Part shown: positions 1 to 5,468 of the stretch, piece after piece
Numbering within the stretch: position 1 is the first letter of the stretch
Layout of the letters: each line of letters opens with the position of its first letter
NCBI GenBank assembly: GCA_964496705.1
Contig: CAZCBJ010000251.1
Coordinates: 1 to 5,468 of the forward strand
Direction of reading: 5' to 3'
DNA: 5,468 nt
DNA from: CAZCBJ01 sp964496705
GTDB lineage: Bacteria > Chloroflexota > Anaerolineae > Anaerolineales > Anaerolineaceae
Position numbers and translations under genes: made by a program
Notes under the pieces: model-generated
What the model was told of the DNA's origin: nothing
What the model saw: only the letters and a program-made list of their open reading frames with translations
Databases searched by the model: none

Positions 1-1190
1 CGCCGTCGGGCGACGCCGCACCCACGTACCCCGAGTACTCGTTCTTCGACCTCTACTACTCCGAGGAGCAGATTCGCGCGGGAGAGCGCCCGTACGTCAG
101 TCCGGACGTCTTCAAGGACAAGGTCGTCTTCGTGGGCACCACGGCCGCCGGCCTGCACGATCTCTTCACGGTGCCGTTTGCCGAGGGCAAGATGCCCGGC
201 GCGCAGGTGCATGCCACCGTGGTCGACAACCTGCGGTCCGGCCGGTTCATGCGGCCCGCGCCGCCGCCTGTCGACTTCGTGCTGTGCCTCTCCTGGGCCG
301 CGATCGCCGGTGCGATCGTGCTGGCAGCCGGCGTGTGGTGGGGGTCGTTCGCGACGCTGGCGCTCCTGGCCGCCGTCGCAGGCGTTTCGGCCTGGGCGTT
401 TGTGTCGGGCATCTGGCTCGAAGTGGCCCGCCCGTCAGCGGCGGTCGCCCTGAGCCTGTTCGGGGCCACGGCGTTCCAGTACTTCGCCGAGGGCCGGGAG
501 AAACGCCTGGTCAAGCAGGTGTTCTCCCGGTACGTCTCGCGCGACGTGTACGACCAGCTCATGAAGGACCCCTCCCAGGCACGCCTGGGCGGAGGCCGCC
601 GCGACATGTCCGTCCTTTTTGCCGACATCCGCGGCTTCACGACGCTCACCGAGGCGGGGCGGCCGGACGAGGTGGTGCGGCAGCTCAACGAGTACTTCTC
701 GGCCATGGTGCCGGTCGTGCTGGCGCACCGGGGCACGGTCGACAAGTTCGTGGGCGACATGGTCATGGCGCTCTTCGGCGCGCCTCTCGACGATCCGGAT
801 CACCCGGATCACGCCGTCCAGGCGGGGCTGGCGATGCTGGCCGCTCTCGACACGCTCAACGCCCGGCTCGCGGCCGAAGGCCTGGCCCCGCTCGACATCG
901 GGATTGGCATCAGCACGGGCGACATGGTGGCCGGCAACGTCGGGTCGGCGACGATCATGAGCTACACGGTGATCGGCGACGCGGTGAACCTCGGCGCCCG
1001 GCTGGAGTCCCTCAACAAGGACTTCGGCACGCGGCTCATCGTCAGCGAGGCGACGCGGGCGCGGCTGAAACGGCAGTATGATGTGAGGGCCCTGGGGACT
1101 GTCGCAGTGAAAGGCAAGACGTTGCCGGTCCAGATCTTCGAGATCCGGCCCGAGGTTCGTGCCGATCCGTCAGCGGCGGAGATCACATGA
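1..1190 (+). CDS. CHASE2-domain class III adenylate cyclase, 5' partial
   Basis: Predicted membrane enzyme converting ATP to cAMP in response to an extracytoplasmic signal. The frame is open from base 3 with no start, so about 395 C-terminal residues are visible; family members are usually around 700, so roughly 300 are missing. Numbering from base 3: residues 1-85 are the end of the CHASE2 sensor (FKDKVVFVGTTAAGLHD, then a PGAQVHA motif). Three membrane segments follow at about 90-112, 114-139 and 145-162, then a linker (VFSRYVS) and the cyclase domain from about 200. Metal-binding aspartates are D208 (FADIRGFT) and D252 (VGDMVMALFG). K248 and T322 sit at the base-selecting positions, which favours ATP over GTP, and N329 and R333 (VNLGARLE) are the transition-state pair. 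All catalytic residues seem present, so it is probably active. Its stop overlaps the protease start. The family call is secure; adenylate rather than guanylate specificity rests on the lysine/threonine pair. Confidence 0.95.
   Translation, partial: PSGDAAPTYPEYSFFDLYYSEEQIRAGERPYVSPDVFKDKVVFVGTTAAGLHDLFTVPFAEGKMPGAQVHATVVDNLRSGRFMRPAPPPVDFVLCLSWAAIAGAIVLAAGVWWGSFATLALLAAVAGVSAWAFVSGIWLEVARPSAAVALSLFGATAFQYFAEGREKRLVKQVFSRYVSRDVYDQLMKDPSQARLGGGRRDMSVLFADIRGFTTLTEAGRPDEVVRQLNEYFSAMVPVVLAHRGTVDKFVGDMVMALFGAPLDDPDHPDHAVQAGLAMLAALDTLNARLAAEGLAPLDIGIGISTGDMVAGNVGSATIMSYTVIGDAVNLGARLESLNKDFGTRLIVSEATRARLKRQYDVRALGTVAVKGKTLPVQIFEIRPEVRADPSAAEIT
1178..1181 (+). promoter_or_regulatory. Ribosome binding site for the M48 protease
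   Basis: A GGAG core lies 5 bases before the ATG at 1187, inside the last codons of the cyclase gene. It supports this ATG as the true start, together with the signal peptide that begins there. Confidence 0.6.
1187..1190 (+). other. ATGA stop-start overlap, cyclase/protease
   Basis: The ATG of the protease and the TGA of the cyclase share bases in ATGA. Such overlaps usually mean translational coupling by ribosome re-initiation, and they place both genes on one transcript. Confidence 0.85.
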
Positions 1191-2338
1191 CCCCAAGATT
1201 CCTGACGCCGATCGTGGCGGCCGCGGTGCTGGCCGCCGGACCGCTCGCTCACGTCGCGGCCGCTCCCGACAACGCGCCGCAACTCGGCGGGATCATCAAG
1301 CGGGGCCAGCAGCTGCGCGAGCTGCAGGTGACCGACGAAGAGGAAGTCCGCCTGGGCGAAGCGGTCAGCGAAAAAGTGCGTGACCGCTACGGCGTGGTCC
1401 AGGACGAGGCCGTGCACCGCTACATTACTCTGGTGGGCACGCTGCTCGCGCAGAAGAGCAGCCGGCCGTCGCTGCGCTACACGTTCGTCGTGCTCGACAC
1501 CGACGGCGTCAACGCGTTTGCGGCGCCCGGGGGCTTCGTGCACATCACGCGCGGCGCCCTCGGCCTCCTGAAGACGGAATCCGAGCTGGCCGGCGTGCTC
1601 GCCCATGAGATCGTCCACGTGGCCGGACGCCACACGGTGAAGGCGATCCAGAAGGGCCGGATGGTCCAGATGGGCGCGGAGGAGACGTTGTCGAACCCGG
1701 CGCTCTTCTCCCGGCTGGTCGACAAGGCCACCGAACTCGTCCTGGCCGGGTTCGGCCGCGCCGAGGAGCTCGAGTCGGACCAGGACGGGCTGGCTCTGGC
1801 TCATGCCGTCGGCTACGCGCCAGGCGGCCTCAGCTCCTTCCTCACCCGGCTGTCGCAGCGCAACGCCAGCTCGACGGAGAAACAGGGCCTGTTCGCGTCG
1901 CATCCCGAGATCAAGGAACGCCTCGCGAAGCTCGGTCGCCAGATCGCGGATCGGAAACTCGCGGCGCACGCGGTCCTTGGCGACCGGTACGCGGCCCACA
2001 TCTCCTACACGGCGAAACCCATCACCGACATCGTGGCCGTCGAAGCCGGCACGGCCGGCCTGACGGGAGGTGGGACGAAATCCGCGGAGTCCGGGCCGAA
2101 GGAAGGGGATGCGAAGGCTGAACCGAAGAAGCGGGGATTCGGTCTGCGCAACATGATGAAGCCCGGGGGCGAAGCCAAGAAGACGGCCGAGGTGACGGGG
2201 TCCGGGGCATCGCGCGGCGTGGATACCGAGCGCAATGCCAGGGGCGGGCCGGTGAAATCGCTGGTGACGATCACGGTGACGCCCGCCGAACTCGAAGCGT
2301 TCCGGAAGCAGGGGAAACTCCCGACACTCCAGCCATGA
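1187..2338 (+). CDS. Exported M48-family zinc metalloprotease
   Basis: Predicted secreted zinc endopeptidase of 383 residues, related to the BepA/LoiP group that handles misfolded or misassembled envelope proteins. Residues 1-26 look like a cleavable signal peptide (hydrophobic stretch, then AHVAAA); no lipobox cysteine is seen, so it is probably soluble in the periplasm. The peptidase domain spans about 45-260: AFAAPGG at 110-116, the zinc motif HEIVH at 140-144 (H140, E141, H144), the likely third ligand E194 in RAEELESD, and the late FASHPEIKERL motif with H239-P240. There are no TPR repeats, unlike BepA. Instead, about 287-355 is a Gly/Lys/Glu-rich, probably disordered tail, followed by a more ordered end (VTITVTPAELEAFRKQGKLP). 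It overlaps both neighbours by ATGA. Family and activity are well supported; the substrate is unknown. Confidence 0.95.
   Translation: MTPRFLTPIVAAAVLAAGPLAHVAAAPDNAPQLGGIIKRGQQLRELQVTDEEEVRLGEAVSEKVRDRYGVVQDEAVHRYITLVGTLLAQKSSRPSLRYTFVVLDTDGVNAFAAPGGFVHITRGALGLLKTESELAGVLAHEIVHVAGRHTVKAIQKGRMVQMGAEETLSNPALFSRLVDKATELVLAGFGRAEELESDQDGLALAHAVGYAPGGLSSFLTRLSQRNASSTEKQGLFASHPEIKERLAKLGRQIADRKLAAHAVLGDRYAAHISYTAKPITDIVAVEAGTAGLTGGGTKSAESGPKEGDAKAEPKKRGFGLRNMMKPGGEAKKTAEVTGSGASRGVDTERNARGGPVKSLVTITVTPAELEAFRKQGKLPTLQP
2335..2338 (+). other. ATGA stop-start overlap, protease/channel
   Basis: The channel ATG overlaps the protease TGA. No good purine-rich ribosome site lies 5-10 bases upstream; the nearest, GGGGAAA at 2311-2317, is 17 bases before the ATG. 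Channel translation therefore probably depends on ribosomes finishing the protease gene. Confidence 0.8.
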
Positions 2339-3795
2339 CTGACGCCGCGTTGAAGGCCGGGATAGGCGCCGGCCTCTTCCTCCTGATCGCCGTCGTGCGG
2401 GCGGCCTGCCGCAACCCCTCCGTGCGGCGCAAACTCGTCCTGAGCCTCCTGCTGTCCGGCACGTACGTCGTGGTGATGGCCGCCCTGCCCTGGCACCCGT
2501 TCGGGCCGGCCCTCACCAGCCGCGTCCTGGCCGTCAGTCACCTGATCCTGGCGCTGGCCCTGATCAACGCGCTGGTGGTCCTCGCGGTCAACCCCCTGCG
2601 CGAGGACCGGGTGCCCGAGCGGTTCCCGATGATCGTGCAGGACACGATCATCATCGCGCTGTTCGCGCTGGTGGCCACGGCGGTGCTGGGCGAGAAGTTC
2701 CTCACGACATCCGCGGTTGGCGCCGTCGTTGTCGGCTTCGCCCTCCAGGACACCCTCGGGAACATGTTCGCCGGCCTGGCCATCCAGGTGGAGAAGCCCT
2801 TCCGCGTGGGCCACTGGGTGTCGGTCGGGGCCTTCGAAGGGGCCGTGGCGGAAGTGACGTGGCGCGCGACGAAGCTCCGGACGAAGACGGGCAACCGCGT
2901 GATCCTGCCCAACGCGTACGTCGCCAAGGAGGCCATCGTCAACTACTCCGAGCCCGACGTGCCGACGCGGCTGGAGGTCGTTGTCGGCGTGGCGTACAGC
3001 GTACCGCCCGATCAGGTGAAGGCCGCCTTGCACGAGGCGCTGCGCAACGCGCCGCTCGTGCTCCCGTCGCCGCCACCCGACGTCGTCATCGAGGACTTCG
3101 CCGCGTCGGCCATGTCCTACCGGGCGCGGTTCTGGGTCAACGACTTCGCCCGCGATGCGGTGGCGCGCGATCAGGTCAGATCCGCCATCTACTACTCGTT
3201 GCGGCGCCACCGGTACGAGATCCCGTTCCCGATGCAGATCGAGATCGCGCGCGACGAAGTGGACGAACGCGCGTCGGATCGGATCGACCGCGCCGACACC
3301 TGGCTGGCCGCCGTCGACCTGCTCGCGCCCCTCTCCGCCGGCGAGCGCCGGACCCTGGCGACTCATGCGAAGGAACTCATCTTCGGCGCGGGCGACGCGG
3401 TGGTGCGGCAGGGGGAGGACGGCCGCTCGATGTTCGTCGTGTGCGGCGGCCGGGCCCGGGTGATCGAGGCCTCCGGGCGTGAAGTGGCGGTGTTCGGCCC
3501 CGGCGACTACTTCGGCGAGATGTCGATGCTGACGGGACAGCCGCGCTCCGCCACCGTGCTGGCGGCCGACGAGTGCCTGGTCCTCGAACTGACGGCCGAC
3601 GCGCTACGCGACGTCGGCCTCGCCAACCCCGCGGTGCTCGCCGAGATCAGCGAGGTGGTGGCCAGGCGTCGCGCCGACCTCGAACGCCACCGCGCCGAGG
3701 CGGCGAGGATCAAGGCGGATCCCGGAGAATCGTCGCGCTCGCTGCTCTCTCGAATCCGGGAGTTCCTGGGGTTGCCCGACTTGTTCCGCGCCTGA
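2335..3795 (+). CDS. MscS-type channel with C-terminal cyclic-nucleotide-binding domain (bCNG-like)
   Basis: Predicted inner-membrane channel of 486 residues. Likely membrane helices are at about 5-22, 33-51, 62-86 and 99-119, followed by the MscS pore helix at 122-152 (AVGAVVVGFALQDTLGNMFAG), rich in Gly and Ala as in MscS TM3. The MscS beta domain follows (FEGAVAEVTWRATKLRTKTG, then VILPN at 189-193) and the alpha/beta domain runs to about 305. A cyclic-nucleotide-binding domain spans about 328-430. Its phosphate-binding cassette is intact: FGEM with E395 (ribose contact) and PRSAT with R404 (phosphate contact). A charged helical tail, about 440-480, ends the protein. This layout matches the bacterial cyclic-nucleotide-gated (bCNG) branch of the MscS superfamily; some members respond to cAMP and gate poorly to tension. 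Lying two genes from a cyclase suggests that cAMP made locally is the ligand. Domain calls are secure; ligand and ion selectivity are inferred. Confidence 0.95.
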   Translation: MTDAALKAGIGAGLFLLIAVVRAACRNPSVRRKLVLSLLLSGTYVVVMAALPWHPFGPALTSRVLAVSHLILALALINALVVLAVNPLREDRVPERFPMIVQDTIIIALFALVATAVLGEKFLTTSAVGAVVVGFALQDTLGNMFAGLAIQVEKPFRVGHWVSVGAFEGAVAEVTWRATKLRTKTGNRVILPNAYVAKEAIVNYSEPDVPTRLEVVVGVAYSVPPDQVKAALHEALRNAPLVLPSPPPDVVIEDFAASAMSYRARFWVNDFARDAVARDQVRSAIYYSLRRHRYEIPFPMQIEIARDEVDERASDRIDRADTWLAAVDLLAPLSAGERRTLATHAKELIFGAGDAVVRQGEDGRSMFVVCGGRARVIEASGREVAVFGPGDYFGEMSMLTGQPRSATVLAADECLVLELTADALRDVGLANPAVLAEISEVVARRRADLERHRAEAARIKADPGESSRSLLSRIREFLGLPDLFRA

Positions 3796-3797
3796 TC

Positions 3798-3803
3798 CGG
3801 GAG
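3798..3803 (+). promoter_or_regulatory. Ribosome binding site for the serine hydrolase
   Basis: CGGGAG in the 15-base gap after the channel stop, 7 bases before ATG 3811. It fixes the start: the same frame is closed by the channel's own TGA at 3793-3795, so the gene cannot begin further upstream. Confidence 0.65.
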
Positions 3804-3810
3804 TCCGACG

Positions 3811-5468
3811 ATGTCCCCAACCCGCCTGGCCGTCGCTGCTGCGGTCGTCCTGATCGTGTCCGGGTCGACCGCCGTGATCGGCGGCGAGCCACCCGTTCCC
3901 CAGGGGGCCGCCGCCGCGACGTTTCCGTCGGCCGATCGCCCCGCCGTCCTGGCCCGCGCCTTTCCCGAGATCGACCGCATCTTCCGGTCGTTCGCCGACA
4001 CCGCCCGCGTCCCGGGCATCGCGTACGCCGTCCTGATAGACGGCCAGCTCGCCCACGTGGGCACCGCGGGGCAACGCGACGTGGCGGCCAACGCCTCCGT
4101 CGATGCCGACACGGTGTTCCGCATCGCGTCGATGACCAAGAGCTTCACGGCGATGGCGATCCTCCGCCTGCGCGACGAGGGCCGGCTGTCCCTCGACGAT
4201 CCCGCGGAGCGGTTCGTGCCGGAACTGGCGGCCCTCGCCTATCCGACGTCCGACTCGCCCCGGATCACGATCCGCCATCTGCTGACCCACGCGGAAGGGT
4301 TTCCCGAGGACAACCCCTGGGGCGACCGTCAGCTCGCGGCGACCGACGCCGGGATGACGAAGATGCTGGCGTCGGGGATTCCGTTCTCCACGCCACCCGG
4401 CACCGCGTACGAGTACTCCAACTTCGGGTTCGCCATCCTCGGCCGGATCGTGGCCCGTGCCGCCGGCATGCCCTACGCCCGCTACGTGGCGTCACGCATC
4501 CTCGAGCCGCTGGGCATGACGGCGACAACCCTCGATCCTGGCGACGTCCCGCCGGACCGTCTGGCGCGCGGGTACCGGTGGGAGGACGGCGCGTGGGTCG
4601 AAGAACCGCTGCTGGCCGACGGCGCCTTTGGCCCCATGGGCGGCATGCTGACGTCCACCCGCGATCTCGCCCGCTACGTCGGGTTCCTGATGTCGGCCTG
4701 GCCGCCGCGCGACGATCCCGACACGGGACCGGTTCGCAGGAGTTCGGCCCGGGAAATGCAGCAGGTGTGGCGGCTGTCGCCGGCCACGGTGACCCGCGAC
4801 CGCGTGGACACGCCGCTGCGGCTCACGACCGGGGGCTACGGCTACGGCCTGCGTGTCTGGCAGACCTGCGCCCATCCCCACGTCGTTGCCCACAGCGGCG
4901 GACTGCCCGGGTTCGGATCTCATATGCGATGGCTGCCCGATCACGGCGTGGCGGTCATTGCCCTGGGCAACCTGACGTACACGAGCTGGGGGCGCGTCGT
5001 GGACGATGCCATCGAGACGCTGGCCCGGACCGGCGGTCTCGTGCCGCGGCAGCCCGTGGCGTCGCCGGCGCTCGTCGAGGCGCAGCAGGCCGTCTCGCAG
5101 CTGCTCGTCGCCTGGGACGACGGCCGGGCGCGCGCGATCGCGGCGGACAATCTGCTCCTGGATCAGTCCATCGAGCTGCGTCGGGCGTCCTTCGAGGATC
5201 TCCGGCGGCGTCACGGCGCGTGCCGGCCAGGCCCGCTGGTCCCGGAGAACGCCCTGCGAGGCGTGTGGACGCTGACCTGCGAGCGCGGGACGGTCAGACT
5301 CGGCGTGACGCTGGCGCCGACGGTGCCGCCCCGGGTGCAGTTCATCGAGGCGACGTCGGCGCTGCCCCTGGATGACCGACTCAGGCGCGCGGCTGCCCTG
5401 GTGTCGAACGTGATCGCGTTGCCTGATGCCTGGCCGCCGCTGCGGGAACAGCTGGGTGAGCGGGCGGA
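3811..5468 (+). CDS. Exported serine hydrolase, beta-lactamase/S12 family, 3' partial
   Basis: Predicted secreted active-site-serine hydrolase of the class C beta-lactamase, DD-peptidase and esterase superfamily. The frame stays open to the window end, giving 552 residues and no stop. Residues 1-25 form a signal peptide (hydrophobic 6-23). The catalytic domain spans about 50-405: SMTK at 107-110 (nucleophile S107, K110), YSN at 202-204 (Y202) and HSG at 361-363, the counterpart of KTG. LLTHAEGFPEDNPW at 157-170 and FGPMGGMLTSTRDLARY at 273-289 are typical of the family. Residues from about 415 form an additional C-terminal domain with cysteines C471 and C490 that I do not recognise. Typical single-domain members are about 350-450 residues, so this is a longer form. 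It lies 15 bases after the channel gene, same strand. Having HSG rather than KTG is common in esterase-like and peptidase-like members, so antibiotic resistance should not be assumed. Substrate unknown. Confidence 0.93.
   Translation, partial: MSPTRLAVAAAVVLIVSGSTAVIGGEPPVPQGAAAATFPSADRPAVLARAFPEIDRIFRSFADTARVPGIAYAVLIDGQLAHVGTAGQRDVAANASVDADTVFRIASMTKSFTAMAILRLRDEGRLSLDDPAERFVPELAALAYPTSDSPRITIRHLLTHAEGFPEDNPWGDRQLAATDAGMTKMLASGIPFSTPPGTAYEYSNFGFAILGRIVARAAGMPYARYVASRILEPLGMTATTLDPGDVPPDRLARGYRWEDGAWVEEPLLADGAFGPMGGMLTSTRDLARYVGFLMSAWPPRDDPDTGPVRRSSAREMQQVWRLSPATVTRDRVDTPLRLTTGGYGYGLRVWQTCAHPHVVAHSGGLPGFGSHMRWLPDHGVAVIALGNLTYTSWGRVVDDAIETLARTGGLVPRQPVASPALVEAQQAVSQLLVAWDDGRARAIAADNLLLDQSIELRRASFEDLRRRHGACRPGPLVPENALRGVWTLTCERGTVRLGVTLAPTVPPRVQFIEATSALPLDDRLRRAAALVSNVIALPDAWPPLREQLGERA

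Noticed and set aside
795..812. Exact 9-base tandem repeat (ccggatcac twice)
   Set aside because: It encodes PDHPDH after the GAP motif of the cyclase, where related cyclases commonly have a similar Asp/His-rich stretch. It fits coding sequence and needs no other explanation.
962..1999. 345-residue minus-strand open frame
   Set aside because: Antisense shadow of the cyclase end and the protease catalytic domain; no motif or ribosome site supports it.
2005..3366. 453-residue minus-strand open frame
   Set aside because: It lies opposite the M48 tail and the MscS channel, both with clear family motifs. Its translation is rich in Arg, His, Asp and Gly with no recognisable domain, as expected antisense to GC-rich codons.
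3796..3810. Possible terminator or promoter between channel and hydrolase
   Set aside because: The gap is only 15 bases, holds a ribosome site and has no room for a hairpin with a T-run or for -35/-10 elements.
3573..5375. 600-residue plus-strand open frame in the frame of the cyclase gene
   Set aside because: It is extremely rich in Arg, Pro and Gly with no domain, and overlaps the channel end and the whole serine hydrolase, which has clear SxxK, YxN and HxG motifs in another frame. It is a GC-rich shadow.
3811..5468. Reading the serine hydrolase as an antibiotic-resistance beta-lactamase
   Set aside because: The S12 fold and motifs are present, but the HSG third motif, the additional C-terminal domain and the operon context fit the broad esterase/peptidase members; nothing in the sequence shows antibiotic hydrolysis.

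Overview
The window is a single, tightly packed run of four plus-strand genes, cut at both ends. It has no tRNA, rRNA, CRISPR array, insertion sequence or sizeable intergenic gap. The DNA is very GC-rich, with strong G/C bias at third codon positions, so several long open frames on the other frames and the minus strand are shadows. The gene content and composition suggest a GC-rich, environmental, diderm-type bacterium. An Acidobacteriota lineage such as Vicinamibacteria would fit, but this is a weak guess from gene style; no marker gene is present.

Layout: (1) bases 1-1190, the C-terminal part of a CHASE2-sensor class III adenylate cyclase, whose N-terminus lies before the window; (2) 1187-2338, an exported M48-family zinc metalloprotease with a long low-complexity C-terminal tail; (3) 2335-3795, an MscS-type channel carrying a C-terminal cyclic-nucleotide-binding domain (bCNG-type architecture); (4) 3811 to the window end, an exported serine hydrolase of the beta-lactamase/S12 family with an additional C-terminal domain, cut before its stop codon. 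Genes 1/2 and 2/3 each share an ATGA stop-start overlap, and genes 3/4 are 15 bases apart, so the four are very probably co-transcribed. No promoter or terminator is visible; both must lie outside the window.

The main point of interest is that one operon encodes a membrane enzyme predicted to make cAMP, with an extracytoplasmic sensor domain, and a membrane channel predicted to bind a cyclic nucleotide. Between and after them sit two secreted hydrolases, a protease and a possible peptidoglycan or ester/amide hydrolase. This suggests a self-contained envelope-sensing circuit in which an external signal raises cAMP and cAMP gates a local mechanosensitive-like channel. The domain assignments are well supported by visible motifs; the functional link is inference.
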